Source: Leucobacter komagatae
GTDB lineage: Bacteria; Actinomycetota; Actinomycetes; Actinomycetales; Microbacteriaceae
Length of the DNA: 64,000 nt
Assembly: GCF_006716085.1 (NCBI RefSeq)
Contig: NZ_VFON01000001.1
Location: 2,790,001-2,854,000 of the forward strand
Direction of reading: 5' to 3'
In this document: piece by piece, positions 37,913 to 46,442 of the stretch
Layout: each line of letters opens with the position of its first letter
Numbering within the stretch: position 1 is the first letter of the stretch
The notes under the pieces: model-generated
Told to the model about the DNA's origin: nothing
Database searches by the model: none
Seen by the model: the letters and a program-made list of their open reading frames with translations, nothing else
Program-made: the position numbers and the translations under genes

Positions 37913-38332
37913 ATGAACCCCAACAGCGATCGCGAGGAAGTTGTCGTGGCGCGACCCGAGGTCGCAGGCGAACGCGAAAGCCGGCTTGCCTTCACCCCCG
38001 CCGCGATCGAACTCATCGAGCGGCTGTGGGAGATGCACGGCCCGCTCATGTTCCACCAGTCGGGCGGCTGCTGCGACGGCAGCGCGCCCATGTGTTATCC
38101 CGAGGGCGAGTTCAAGATCGGCGGCCAAGACGTGAAGCTTGGCACACTCGAACTGCCCGCCCGCGCTGGGGCGGGTGAGCCGCGAGAGATCGGTTTCTGG
38201 ATGTCGCGCGAGCAGTTCGCGGTCTGGGCTCACACGCACCTCACGGTCGATGCGGTCGCGGGGCGCGGGTCGGGCTTCTCGCTCGAGGCGCCTGAGGGCC
38301 AGCGCTTCCTCATTCGCTCGCGCCTGCTCTAA
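37913..38332 (+). CDS. DUF779 domain-containing protein
   Basis: 139-residue small cytoplasmic protein of the DUF779 family, starting at ATG 37913 with GAAGGAG 7 nt upstream (a GTG 6 nt earlier is less well placed). The conserved block MFHQSGGCCDGSAPMCYPEG contains three cysteines that could bind a metal or form a redox site, and FWMSREQFAVWAHTHLTVDA and RFLIRSRLL complete the family pattern. DUF779 genes are usually found next to aldehyde dehydrogenases, as here; a maturation or assisting role is inferred. Function is unknown. Confidence 0.9.
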   Translation: MNPNSDREEVVVARPEVAGERESRLAFTPAAIELIERLWEMHGPLMFHQSGGCCDGSAPMCYPEGEFKIGGQDVKLGTLELPARAGAGEPREIGFWMSREQFAVWAHTHLTVDAVAGRGSGFSLEAPEGQRFLIRSRLL

Positions 38333-38352
38333 CCAGGCGGGTTCCCTGCATC

Positions 38353-38381
38353 TTCCAGCTGCCGTACCGGCTTGCTACGCT
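38353..38381 (+). promoter_or_regulatory. Putative promoter of the NfeD/flotillin genes
   Basis: TTCCAG and TACGCT are separated by exactly 17 nt, 50 nt before the ATG at 38431. The -10 box is strong for actinobacteria, the -35 box moderate. Confidence 0.5.
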
Positions 38382-38430
38382 GGGAGAGACCTCTGGAACA
38401 GGGGCGCCACAACACGGAGCGAGGTGCGCT

Positions 38431-39015
38431 ATGGGAGCGATCATGGACTGGCTGAACGGCCTGCTCGACGGGTCGCTCATCGCGGGCGGCATCTTCCTCA
38501 TCATCGGCGTCGTCGGCGGCATCCTGCTGCTGCTGTCGCTCGTGCTCGACGGGATCTTCGACGCGTTCGACTTCGGTGACGGCCCGCTCAGCCTCACCAC
38601 CATCGCCGCGTTCACCGCGATCTTCGGTTTCACGGCCTTCGCGCTCGTCGGCGCCGGGCTGCCCACCCCGCTTGCGGGGCTGCTTGGCGCGGCCGCGGGC
38701 GTGCTCGGCGGAGCCGCGGCCTGGTGGCTGAGCAAGGTGATCCGCAGCGCCGAGTCGTCGACCGCTGTGAGCGGCGACGAGCTCGTCGGCTCCGTCGCCG
38801 GTGTCGTGCTCGCGATCCCTGCGGGTGGCCTCGGCGAGGTCGCGCTCGTGCGCCACGGCGAGCGGGTCTCGCTCTCGGCGACCTCCGACACCGCGATCGC
38901 GCGCGGTACTCAGGTGCGCATCGCGCAGACCATCACCGCTACCTCGGTGCGTGTCGAACCCGTCTCGGCGAGCGCCGACCCCGCACCCGTCGACCCCGCA
39001 GCGTCGCCCAGCTAA
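38431..39015 (+). CDS. NfeD-like membrane protein
   Basis: 194-residue protein with three or four hydrophobic segments: LIAGGIFLIIGVVGGILLLL, TIAAFTAIFGFTAFALVGAG and LAGLLGAAAGVLGGAAAWWL. A C-terminal OB-fold-like beta region follows (DELVGSVAGVVLAIPAGGLG, GERVSLSATSDTAIARGTQV). This architecture is that of NfeD/YqiJ proteins, which partner with flotillins in membrane microdomains. The flotillin gene follows 60 nt downstream in the same direction. ATG 38431 is preceded by GGAGCGAGG. Confidence 0.85.
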   Translation: MGAIMDWLNGLLDGSLIAGGIFLIIGVVGGILLLLSLVLDGIFDAFDFGDGPLSLTTIAAFTAIFGFTAFALVGAGLPTPLAGLLGAAAGVLGGAAAWWLSKVIRSAESSTAVSGDELVGSVAGVVLAIPAGGLGEVALVRHGERVSLSATSDTAIARGTQVRIAQTITATSVRVEPVSASADPAPVDPAASPS

Positions 39016-39075
39016 CTCGTCCGCGCTGGCGCTCGCGCCGGCTTCACTCACAACTGAACTTCCCCGGGAGGGAAC

Positions 39076-40623
39076 ATGTTCTTCATCACCCCAGCCATCG
39101 TCGGCGTGTTCGGAGCGGTCGTCGCGCTCGTGCTCATCGCCCTCGTCATCATCAAGCGGTACCGCATTGCGAAGCCTGACGAAGCGATCATCGTCACGGG
39201 TGGCAAGGGCAAGGAAGTGAAGGCGGCGGACGGCACGACCATCCGCGACATGTCAGGCCAGAAGGTCGTGACGGGCGGCGGCGTCTTTGTACTGCCGTTC
39301 GTGCAGAAGTCGTTCACCATTTCGCTACGCTCGCGCCGCCTCTCGATCACGACCGAGGCGCAGACAACCGACGGCATCACGATGCAGGCTCAGGCCGTCG
39401 CCGTCGTGAAGGTCGGTGGCACGCAGGAGATGATCCGCGCCGCGGCACAGCGATTCCTCTCAAACTCCGACGAGATCGATGAGTCGACGCAGGAGGTGCT
39501 CTCGGGCTCGCTCCGTTCGATCATCGGCGGCCTCACCGTGCTGCAGATCATCCGCGACCGCGCTGTCGTCGCGCAGAGCGTGCTTGAGGCGGCGGAGGAG
39601 GCGCTCACGAAGCAGGGCCTCGTCGTCGACACGCTGCAGATCCAGGAGATCCGGGACGGCGCAGACTACATCGCGAACATCGGCCGGCCCGAGGCCGCGA
39701 AGGTGCGCCAGGCCGCTGACATCGCCGAGACCAACGCCTACCAGGCCTCGGAGGAGGCGAAGATCGCGGCCGAGAAGGTGCTGCTTGACCGCAATCGCGA
39801 GCTGAAGCTCCGCCAGGCCGAGATCCAGGCCGAGACCGACAAGGCGAACGCGCAGGCGCAGGCCGCTGACCCGCTCGAGCAGGCGATTCAGCAGCAGGCC
39901 ATCGTCGAGCAGCAGCAGATCACCGCGCAGCGCGAGGTCGCGCTGCGTACCGAGAAGCTCAACGCCGACGTTCGCGCCGTCGCCGAGGCTGAGGCGTACA
40001 AGGTCGAGGCGCTCGCGAAGGCGGAGGCCGCGGCTGCCGTTTCGGCGGCGGACGGTCGCGCGCAGGCGGTCGAGCGCGAGGGCCTCGCGGCCCGCGCTGC
40101 GCGTATCGCCGCGTCTGAGGCCGTCGCGGCCGAGGGTCGCGCGGAGGCCGAGGCGATCCAGGCGAAGGGAACGGCAGAGGCGATCGCGGTCGAGGCTCGC
40201 GCACGCGCGCTCGAGACGCAGTCGCAGGCGGTGCTTGCGCAGGAGCTCATCCACAGGCTCCCGGAGATCGCGGGCGAGTACGCGCAGGCGATCGCGGGCA
40301 TCGACAGCATGACCGTCGTCTCGGCGGATGGCACCTCGCGGGTCGCGGGCGACGCGATGGGCAACCTCAAGGGGCTGCTCGAGATGGCGCGCGAGACCGT
40401 CGGCGTCGACCTCGTCGGAATGCTCAACGGGGTCGTGGCCGGTAGCGCCGCCGGCGCTGCGGCCGGCCGCGCTGCCGCCTCGACGCAGGGCGACGCGGCT
40501 GTTGAGCTCGCGAACCCCGCCGAGACCGACGAGCGCCCCGCGGCTCCCGCGGAGGCTCCCGAGGCCGACACGGTTCCCGGCGCCAGTGACGACGCTGCGA
40601 CGGGGGCCGGCGCAGCCTCGTAG
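39076..40623 (+). CDS. Flotillin/SPFH-domain membrane scaffold protein
   Basis: 515-residue protein with one N-terminal membrane anchor (FGAVVALVLIALVIIKRYRI), an SPFH domain (residues about 35-200: KPDEAIIVTGGKGKEVKAAD, GGGVFVLPFVQKSFTISLRS, SLRSIIGGLTVLQIIRDRAV) and a long alanine/glutamate-rich coiled-coil flotillin domain with repeated EA segments (about 220-400). The end, from about 450, is a low-complexity acidic and alanine-rich tail (ERPAAPAEAPEADTVPGA), probably disordered. Flotillins organise membrane microdomains and fluidity. It is the second gene of the NfeD/flotillin pair and is followed by a strong hairpin terminator. Shine-Dalgarno GGGAGG precedes the ATG. Confidence 0.95.
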   Translation: MFFITPAIVGVFGAVVALVLIALVIIKRYRIAKPDEAIIVTGGKGKEVKAADGTTIRDMSGQKVVTGGGVFVLPFVQKSFTISLRSRRLSITTEAQTTDGITMQAQAVAVVKVGGTQEMIRAAAQRFLSNSDEIDESTQEVLSGSLRSIIGGLTVLQIIRDRAVVAQSVLEAAEEALTKQGLVVDTLQIQEIRDGADYIANIGRPEAAKVRQAADIAETNAYQASEEAKIAAEKVLLDRNRELKLRQAEIQAETDKANAQAQAADPLEQAIQQQAIVEQQQITAQREVALRTEKLNADVRAVAEAEAYKVEALAKAEAAAAVSAADGRAQAVEREGLAARAARIAASEAVAAEGRAEAEAIQAKGTAEAIAVEARARALETQSQAVLAQELIHRLPEIAGEYAQAIAGIDSMTVVSADGTSRVAGDAMGNLKGLLEMARETVGVDLVGMLNGVVAGSAAGAAAGRAAASTQGDAAVELANPAETDERPAAPAEAPEADTVPGASDDAATGAGAAS

Positions 40624-40636
40624 TCCCGAACCGCAC

Positions 40637-40684
40637 CGCACTCGGCGGGCTGGGAGCCTCGTGGCTTCCCAGCCCGCCGAGTGC
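40637..40684 (+). terminator. Long hairpin terminator after flotillin gene
   Basis: CGCACTCGGCGGGCTGGGAG at 40637 pairs with the complementary segment ending at 40684 over about 22 bp with one bulged T, loop TCGT. A TTC follows. This is one of the longest stems in the window. Confidence 0.8.
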
Positions 40685-40725
40685 GTTCGGTGACGTTCTG
40701 CAGCTGGGCAGGGCAGAATAGAGGC

Positions 40726-41385
40726 ATGCGTCGCACTCGAAACACCCAGGAGACCACCGTGCTCCCCTCACAGGGTGCCAGTGCGGACCTCGCGGGCGGC
40801 ACAGCAGCTCCCGTCTTCGGGGGTGCGGGGCAGCCGCGGTGGGCGGCGCCTCAGGCTCCCGGAGCCGCTGGCGTTGGCGTTGGCATGACCGGGTCTGCGA
40901 TTCCGCAGCAGCCCGAGGAAATTATCGTGCGAGTACGCCGGCACGGGAGGCACCTGTTCCTGCCCGTGCTGCTACTGTTTCTCATCGCGGGGTTCGGTGG
41001 CTTCTTCATCGGCACGCTGCCCGAGGCGTGGATGAACCTTGCCGCCCTTGCCGGCGCGGCGCTCCTGCTCGCTCTCGGCGTTATCGGGCCGCTGCTCGGT
41101 TGGCTCGCCCACCGGGCGGTGGTGACGACGCGCCGCGTGATCCTGCACCACGGCTTTTTCGTGCGGCACCGCACTGAGGTGTCGCTCGCCCGCGTGCGCG
41201 AGGTGCGTTCGAAGCAGAATCCCATTCAGCGCATGTGGGGCTCCGGGGACATCGATCTGCTCGTTGGGGCGGAGGCAACGCGGATCTCTGACGCGCCCGG
41301 CGTGAAGCTCCTTCACGTCGCGCTGCAAGAACTCGCTGAGCGCAGCTACGACGAGCAGGTACGGGCGACGGGCTTCGGCCTGTAG
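40726..41385 (+). CDS. PH domain-containing membrane protein (bPH2 type)
   Basis: 219-residue protein. A proline/glycine-rich N-terminus of about 65 residues is followed by two membrane segments (LFLPVLLLFLIAGFGGFFIG and LAALAGAALLLALGVIGPLL). A bacterial PH-like domain follows (HRAVVTTRRVILHHGFFVRH, TEVSLARVREVRSKQNPIQR, GDIDLLVGAEATRISDAPGV), the DUF304 pattern. These proteins are common in actinobacteria, with unknown ligands. The ATG at 40726 is preceded by GAGG only; later starts are possible because the N-terminal segment is not conserved. It converges with the YqaJ-type gene. Confidence 0.82.
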   Translation: MRRTRNTQETTVLPSQGASADLAGGTAAPVFGGAGQPRWAAPQAPGAAGVGVGMTGSAIPQQPEEIIVRVRRHGRHLFLPVLLLFLIAGFGGFFIGTLPEAWMNLAALAGAALLLALGVIGPLLGWLAHRAVVTTRRVILHHGFFVRHRTEVSLARVREVRSKQNPIQRMWGSGDIDLLVGAEATRISDAPGVKLLHVALQELAERSYDEQVRATGFGL

Positions 41386-41396
41386 CCGCGAACGCT

Positions 41397-42008
41397 CTAC
41401 GTCGTGCGCGCGATGAGCACGTCGATGAGTTCGCCGGCGAGGTTCACGAGGCGCTCGATCTCTGACTCGTCGCGCTCGATCCAGCGGCACTCAGGCTCAC
41501 CGACGGGCACGAAGTCGACGTGGCGTTCCCAGACCATGAGAGTGCGTTCGGCGCCGAGCACGTACTGCTGCCACCAGATCTGCCTGAGGTAGTTGCGCGG
41601 GATGACCCGCCACTCCTTGTTCGTCGTCTTGATTTCGGCGAGCTCGAGCGCACCTGTCTCGCGCTCCACGAGGCCGTCGGGGGTCGCGAGGTGGCGCAGG
41701 TCCGTTGCCGAGTGGAAGAGCGCAGCGCTCGGCTGGATGCCGTGCTCGCGCTCCACCCACGCCGCGATCTTCGGCTCTCGTGCCTTCCCGTGCTCGGTGT
41801 AGGCGTTGCCGGTGAAGCTGCTGCCATACATTTTCTCTCGCGCCGCGGTCTCGATAGACCTCGGCGTTGAGAGCTTCGCCACGTCGGTGGCGGTGATGCC
41901 GCGAGCTCTGGCGCGCATCCATGCACCGTGGTCGGAGCCGTCCGTGACGATTCGCGAGAGGTGTGCTCCGGAGCGGGCCGAGGAATTCGGAGAAGCGGGT
42001 GTCAGCAC
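41397..42008 (-). CDS. YqaJ-family exonuclease/recombinase-like protein
   Basis: 203-residue protein of the YqaJ viral recombinase family (PD-(D/E)xK nuclease fold, as in lambda Exo). The fold marks are ITATDVAKLSTPRSIETAAR, YTEHGKAREPKIAAWVEREH (Glu before the core), LRHLATPDGLV and the catalytic LELAEIKTT, then LRQIWWQQYVLGAERTLMVW. The start used is GTG 42008 with GGGAG 9 nt upstream; an ATG at 42095 would add 29 unrelated residues. Such genes usually sit in phages, but no other phage gene is near, so this is a chromosomal or stranded copy. Divergent from the response regulator gene. Confidence 0.85.
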   Translation of the reverse strand: MLTPASPNSSARSGAHLSRIVTDGSDHGAWMRARARGITATDVAKLSTPRSIETAAREKMYGSSFTGNAYTEHGKAREPKIAAWVEREHGIQPSAALFHSATDLRHLATPDGLVERETGALELAEIKTTNKEWRVIPRNYLRQIWWQQYVLGAERTLMVWERHVDFVPVGEPECRWIERDESEIERLVNLAGELIDVLIARTT

Positions 42009-42178
42009 CGCACTATTCTCCCACGCAACGGGGGAGGTGGCCGCAGGCGGAGCGCGAGTCTGGCAATCGAATTTCGCGCGTCCAGCAACGATCAATCGAA
42101 TGTCCGCGTAAGAGTATACACCTGTTTGGCAGGGAATGCCCCCAGCGCTCGCCCAGACGAAACAGGCAAAATATACGT

Positions 42179-42901
42179 ATGGCTGCCGAGACGCTCACGA
42201 GACAAGATGGAACTATGGTGCGCGCACTCGTCGTGGATGACGAGGAGTCGATCACTCAACTCATCGCAATGGCACTCCGTTATGAGGGGTGGGACGTGCG
42301 CTCTGCCGCGAGTGGCGAGGAAGCACTCAAAGTCATTGCTGAGTTCCAGCCCGATGTCGCGGTGTTTGACATCATGCTGCCTGACTTTGATGGAATGCAG
42401 CTCCTCTCCCGTGTGCGCGGGCAGGGCGAGATTTTCCCCGTGCTGTTCTTGACGGCGCTCGACTCCGTTGAAGAACGTGTGGCGGGCCTCACCGCTGGTG
42501 GTGACGACTACGTTGTGAAGCCGTTCAGCTTGGAGGAACTCCTGGCGAGGCTCCGCGGGCTTGTGCGGCGATCGCAGCTGCGGCTCGCGTCGCAGCCGAA
42601 CCCGATTCTGCGTGTGGGCGACCTCGAACTCAATGAAGACAGCTACGAGGTGTCTCGCGGTGGCGAGCTGATTCAGCTCACCAACACCGAGTTCGAGTTG
42701 CTGCGCTACCTCATGCGCAATTCCGGCAGGGTGCTCTCGAAGGCCCAGATCCTTGACCGGGTGTGGAGCTACGACTTCGATGGCAAGCCGACCGTCGTGG
42801 AGTTGTATATCTCGTATCTGCGCCGCAAGATCGACGCGGGCCGCCCCGCGATGATCCACACGGTGCGCGGCGCCGGCTACATGCTCAAGCCCGCGGAGTA
42901 G
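42179..42901 (+). CDS. OmpR/PhoB-family response regulator (orphan)
   Basis: 240-residue regulator from ATG 42179; an in-frame ATG at 42215 (MVRALVVDD) is an alternative start. The receiver domain has the acidic pair in VVDDEESI, phosphoacceptor Asp64 in VAVFDIMLPDFDG and the Lys of DDYVVKPFSLEELLAR. The OmpR-type winged helix spans residues about 140-235 (LTNTEFELLRYLMRNSGRVL, VELYISYLRRKIDAG, IHTVRGAGYMLKP). No kinase gene is adjacent; the neighbours are a YqaJ-type nuclease and an enoyl-CoA hydratase. Sequence resembles the MprA/TcrX group. The 170-bp divergent region carries CCTGTTT and AAACAGG arms (42121 and 42160). Confidence 0.93.
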   Translation: MAAETLTRQDGTMVRALVVDDEESITQLIAMALRYEGWDVRSAASGEEALKVIAEFQPDVAVFDIMLPDFDGMQLLSRVRGQGEIFPVLFLTALDSVEERVAGLTAGGDDYVVKPFSLEELLARLRGLVRRSQLRLASQPNPILRVGDLELNEDSYEVSRGGELIQLTNTEFELLRYLMRNSGRVLSKAQILDRVWSYDFDGKPTVVELYISYLRRKIDAGRPAMIHTVRGAGYMLKPAE

Positions 42902-42912
42902 CCGAACGGGCT

Positions 42913-43731
42913 CTAGCGCCCGACGAACACGGCCGGGCGCTTCTCGAGAAACGCCGTTGCGGCCTCGATCGCGTCGTCGGTGCGGCCGCACGCGACGTTT
43001 CTGCGCGCCTCGGCCACGAGCGCGAGCGCAAGGTCAGTGGTCGTGTCGGTGAGGTTTGCCTTGAGGGCACGCAGCGCGACAGGCGGCTTTGCCGCGAGCT
43101 GCTCCGCGAGAATGAGCGCACCGGCGAGCGTCTCCTCGTCGGGGAACACGCGCGTCACGAGGCCGATCCGCAGTGATTCCGCGGCGTCGACCCGCTCGTT
43201 CATGAAGAAAAGCTCCTTGGCTTTCGCCTCACCGAGAAGGCGCGTGAGAAGCCAGGTGCCGCCGAAGTCGCCCGAGAGCCCGGCGTCGACAAATGCGGTT
43301 CGGAACACGGCGCCAGCCGACGCCACCCGGAAGTCGCACGCCGCGGCGATCGACAGCCCGGCGCCTGCGCACGCACCCCTGATCGCCGCGATCGTGATGA
43401 GGCTGCTCTCGCGCAGCAGCAGCGATAGTCGACCCGCCGAGGCGAGTTCGCGGGCCCTCGTCTCGGCGGCGGTGTCTGCCTGCTGAAACCCGCCAGCGGC
43501 GAAGCTGTCGAGGTCGCCGCCGACGCTAAAGTGGTCGCCCGCGCCGGTGAGCACGAGCACACGGACTTCGGGCGCTTCGACGAGCCGCTCGACGGCGCTG
43601 AGCGCGTCGGTGACGAGCTCGTCGCTGAACGAGTTGCGCCTCTCTGGGCGATTGAGGGTGAGGGTTGCGACCGCGCCGTCAACGTCCACGATGACGGCGC
43701 TACCTGACTGACTGCCTGGCTGCGGTGACAT
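42913..43731 (-). CDS. Enoyl-CoA hydratase/isomerase family protein
   Basis: 272-residue crotonase-fold enzyme. ATG 43731 with AAAGGAG upstream gives MSPQPGSQSGSAVIVDVDGA; upstream ATGs add unrelated sequence. Oxyanion-hole blocks are DHFSVGGDLDSFAAGG and IRGACAGAGLSIAAACDFRV. The acid/base region is DAGLSGDFGGTWLLTRLLGE, where usual hydratases have one or two Glu; Asp replaces the first, so it may be an isomerase or a hydratase of an unusual substrate. C-terminal LKANLTDTTTDLALALVAEA matches the family. It is a single gene, and convergent with the response regulator. Confidence 0.9.
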   Translation of the reverse strand: MSPQPGSQSGSAVIVDVDGAVATLTLNRPERRNSFSDELVTDALSAVERLVEAPEVRVLVLTGAGDHFSVGGDLDSFAAGGFQQADTAAETRARELASAGRLSLLLRESSLITIAAIRGACAGAGLSIAAACDFRVASAGAVFRTAFVDAGLSGDFGGTWLLTRLLGEAKAKELFFMNERVDAAESLRIGLVTRVFPDEETLAGALILAEQLAAKPPVALRALKANLTDTTTDLALALVAEARRNVACGRTDDAIEAATAFLEKRPAVFVGR

Positions 43732-43854
43732 GGGGAAGCTCCTTTGCTTCGGGGGAGGGCGCACCGGCATGCGCGCCACCTCCACACTCGCCCGACAACC
43801 TGGGAGTACGGTTCGCGTGCGAATTTTCTCGCGCTCGGTGAGTGTGCTATTCTT

Positions 43855-44015
43855 CTATCTGGCCCAAGACCGCCGGTAAAGTTCGCAAGAACTTCAGAAC
43901 GCTCACGGAATCCAGTAATGGTGAATGTGAGGACCAGCGCAGGTACAGAACTCCTTGACATGCGAATTCGTTCCATGAATCTGAAGCTCCGTGCGTGCGC
44001 GCCGGAGCTTTTTCC
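43855..44015 (+). ncRNA. Ribosomal protein L10 leader (autoregulatory RNA)
   Basis: The 240-bp region before rplJ has the elements of the bacterial L10 leader, which is bound by the L10(L12)4 complex. A long transcribed leader is suggested by a possible -10 box at about 43849 (TATTCT). At its end is an attenuator hairpin, AAGCTCCG (about 43982) and CGGAGCTT followed by TTTTT (about 44002-44012). The kink-turn part was not resolved in detail, so edges are approximate. Confidence 0.65.
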
Positions 44016-44092
44016 ATTTTTGGGAACCGCTTCGTGCGGCGCGGCCACCCGTGATGCATTCGCTACACGGTTACGACAATCAAGGGAGCGCC

Positions 44093-44602
44093 ATGGCTAC
44101 GAAGGACGCTACGGTCGCCGATCTTCAGAAGCAGTTTGAAGATTCGGGCGCCGTTCTGCTGACTGAGTACCGCGGTCTCACGGTTGCTCAGTTGCAGGAA
44201 CTCCGCAACAGCATCCGCGAGCACGCGACTTACGCTGTGGCGAAGAACACGCTGACCAAGATTGCGGCTAACAAGGCCGGAATCACCGCGTTTGACGACG
44301 AGCTCGCTGGCCCGTCTGCACTCGCGTTCGTGCACGGTGACACTGTCGCCGTTGCCAAGGCACTGCGTGACTTCGCCAAGGCAAACCCTCTTTTGGTGAT
44401 CAAGGCTGGCTACTTCGATGGCAAGCCTCTGACCGCCGCTGAGGTAGGCAAGCTTGCCGATCTCGAGAGCCGTGAGGTGCTGCTGGCTAAGGCTGCTGGC
44501 GCAATGAAGGCTTCGCTGATCGGTGCTGCACAGCTGTTCAACGCTCTGCCCGCCAAGGCCGCTCGCGGCTTCGGTGCGCTGCAGGAGAAGCAGAACGCTT
44601 AA
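44093..44602 (+). CDS. rplJ: 50S ribosomal protein L10
   Basis: 169-residue L10 anchors the L7/L12 stalk dimers on 23S rRNA and on L11. ATG 44093 is preceded by AAGGGAG. The family pattern is visible: [60 protein letters not shown] and [20 protein letters not shown], with a C-terminal helix ([20 protein letters not shown]) that binds L7/L12. Its message carries a leader with an attenuator, so it is likely repressed by its own product with L7/L12. rplL follows after 72 nt. Confidence 0.98.
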   Translation: MATKDATVADLQKQFEDSGAVLLTEYRGLTVAQLQELRNSIREHATYAVAKNTLTKIAANKAGITAFDDELAGPSALAFVHGDTVAVAKALRDFAKANPLLVIKAGYFDGKPLTAAEVGKLADLESREVLLAKAAGAMKASLIGAAQLFNALPAKAARGFGALQEKQNA

Positions 44603-44674
44603 GGATCGGCACCCGCCGACCGCAAACAATCTGTTCCTGCGCGATGTGCAGGGCAAACATCAAGGAGAATCATC

Positions 44675-45055
44675 ATGGCTAAGCTTTCGACTGAAGAGCT
44701 GCTTGAGCAGTTCAAGGGCCTGACCCTCATCGAGCTCTCGGAGTTCGTCAAGGCGTTCGAGGAAGAGTTCGACGTTTCGGCTGCTGCTCCGGTTGCAGTT
44801 GCTGCTGCTCCGGCTGCTGGCGCAGCTGAGGCTGTCGAGGAGAAGGACGAGTTCGACGTCGTCCTCGAGTCGGCTGGCGACAAGAAGATCCAGGTCATCA
44901 AGGTTGTGCGCGAGCTCACCGGCCTGGGCCTCGGCGAGGCTAAGGCTCTCGTCGAAGAGGCACCGAAGACCGTTCTCGAGGCTGCAAAGAAGGACGCAGC
45001 TGAAGAGGCAAAGGCTAAGCTCGAGGAAGCTGGCGCTGGCGTAAAGCTTGCGTAA
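44675..45055 (+). CDS. rplL: 50S ribosomal protein L7/L12
   Basis: 126-residue stalk protein that recruits translation GTPases. The N-terminal dimerisation domain ([20 protein letters not shown]) is joined by an alanine/proline hinge ([20 protein letters not shown]) to the C-terminal factor-binding domain ([40 protein letters not shown]). AAGGAG lies 8 nt before the ATG. It is the second gene of the rplJL operon, ended by a strong terminator; the RNA polymerase genes do not follow, unlike in many bacteria. Confidence 0.98.
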   Translation: MAKLSTEELLEQFKGLTLIELSEFVKAFEEEFDVSAAAPVAVAAAPAAGAAEAVEEKDEFDVVLESAGDKKIQVIKVVRELTGLGLGEAKALVEEAPKTVLEAAKKDAAEEAKAKLEEAGAGVKLA

Positions 45056-45074
45056 GTTCTCGCTCTAGCGAACG

Positions 45075-45110
45075 AAAGGTGGGCCGTCCCGAAAGGGGCG
45101 GCCCACCTTT
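45075..45110 (+). terminator. Terminator of rplJL
   Basis: AAAGGTGGGCCGTCCC pairs with GGGGCGGCCCACCTTT around a GAAA tetraloop, giving a 16-bp stem ending in T-rich sequence. It is the strongest intrinsic terminator in the window and may also serve the convergent gene. Confidence 0.92.
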
Positions 45111-45124
45111 GCGTTTCAGGGGTG

Positions 45125-46234
45125 CTAGACCGAGAAGCGCACCTCGGCTGCGAGCTGCGTGCCTCCAGGCACCTCGCTCCCGCGGAGCGCGAGCACGCGC
45201 CCGCCACCGGCGAGCACCTTCGAAGCGAGCTGGTCGACGAGGCTGTAGCCCGGTGTGCTCTCCGCCACCAGGCCGCCGGCCTGATCGTCGAGCGTGCCCT
45301 CTGGGTGAGCGTCCAGGTCGACGTAGAGCGTCGAGATCGCGCCGGCCACCGCCGCGCGGGCGATATCGGACAGATCGGTCACGGCGCGGCCCGCGGCCTG
45401 AAGGTTACCGAACTCCTCCTGCCGCTCGGCGAGCTCATCGGCGTAGTACGCGTCGAGGATCTCGCGGGCTGCCGCGTCGATCTCGGTCGAGCTGAGGTTA
45501 TCGGGGTTGCCCGAGATACCGGCGTCGAGAAGCTTCGCGTTGCGTGTGACGGAGCGGAAGACCGAGTCGAGGGGCTGCGCCGACGCGAGAATCAGCGGCC
45601 CCCGGGTGCTCCGCAGGACGGGCGCGATCGCCCGGTCAACGGCGCGCGCGTAGCCGAGGAGCCGCGCGTCGTGCCCCTCGGGCCCGTGCAGGCGGCGCCT
45701 GTGGGAATCGACCCCGGGATCCTCAACATTGAACGTGTCGAGGAGGTCGCTCGGGAGCTCGGGTACCGGGAGCTCGGAGCCCCGGTGATCCGGCCCGATC
45801 ACGATGAGGCGGACGCCCTTCTGGCTGAGTGCGAGCACCGTCGCGTCGTGCGCGAAGGTGATCGTGCGCAGGAGCGGTACGACGCGGAAGTGGTTGCCGG
45901 CGAACCACTCAGTCTCGAGCTCGTTCGGGAGGCGGTAGGCGACTGTGCGCTCGGGGCCCGCGAACACCACGAGGCTGTGCGACAGGTACCGCCAGAGCTG
46001 GGTGTCGTCGACGAGTGCGCGCAGGCCCGCCTCGGTTGCAGCGATTTCCGCAGCGTCGCCACCGTGCTTCGTGTGCTCCGCGACCGCTTCGCCCACGAGG
46101 TTGCCGAAGGTTATTCGGTTGGCCTCGGCGTCGGTAGTCACGGGCGACGTTCGCTGCACGATGGTGATGAGATTCGGGCGCTCGGTGTGGGCGAGCTGTT
46201 CGATCTCTGAACGGAGCGGAATATCGGTGTGCAT
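45125..46234 (-). CDS. baeRF-family protein (bacterial eRF1-like, family 3 type)
   Basis: 369-residue cytoplasmic protein of the bacterial archaeo-eukaryotic release-factor-like group (Rv2629-type, baeRF3). Conserved blocks are LRALVDDTQLWRYLSHSLVV, RTVAYRLPNELETEWFAGNH, FRVVPLLRTIT and ATVLALSQKGVRLIV, then RAIAPVLRSTRGPLILASAQ, ISGNPDNLSSTEIDAAAREI and a C-terminal pelota-like domain (RAAVAGAISTLYVDLDAHPE). ATG 46234 has GGGGGA upstream; longer frames to 46465 are not conserved. The GGQ motif of true release factors is not seen, so it is unlikely to release peptides from stop codons in the standard way. It may act on stalled ribosomes or in dormancy. Confidence 0.75.
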   Translation of the reverse strand: MHTDIPLRSEIEQLAHTERPNLITIVQRTSPVTTDAEANRITFGNLVGEAVAEHTKHGGDAAEIAATEAGLRALVDDTQLWRYLSHSLVVFAGPERTVAYRLPNELETEWFAGNHFRVVPLLRTITFAHDATVLALSQKGVRLIVIGPDHRGSELPVPELPSDLLDTFNVEDPGVDSHRRRLHGPEGHDARLLGYARAVDRAIAPVLRSTRGPLILASAQPLDSVFRSVTRNAKLLDAGISGNPDNLSSTEIDAAAREILDAYYADELAERQEEFGNLQAAGRAVTDLSDIARAAVAGAISTLYVDLDAHPEGTLDDQAGGLVAESTPGYSLVDQLASKVLAGGGRVLALRGSEVPGGTQLAAEVRFSV

Positions 46235-46442
46235 GGGCGATCCCCCTTCAACGTTGTCGCGGGGCTGCGGGTTCGCGCCCCACCTCGGAGAACCCCGGAG
46301 GGAAACTCCCGCGGGATCCTTAGCCCCTACCTTGCCCGATGAACCGGAAAAAGGGAATGATGCAGTTGTGCAACGCGCGTGCACGCGCGAGGGGTATCTC
46401 CCGTGGATGCTATGCGAGCGGGCCGCGCCCGCACCACAGGCG

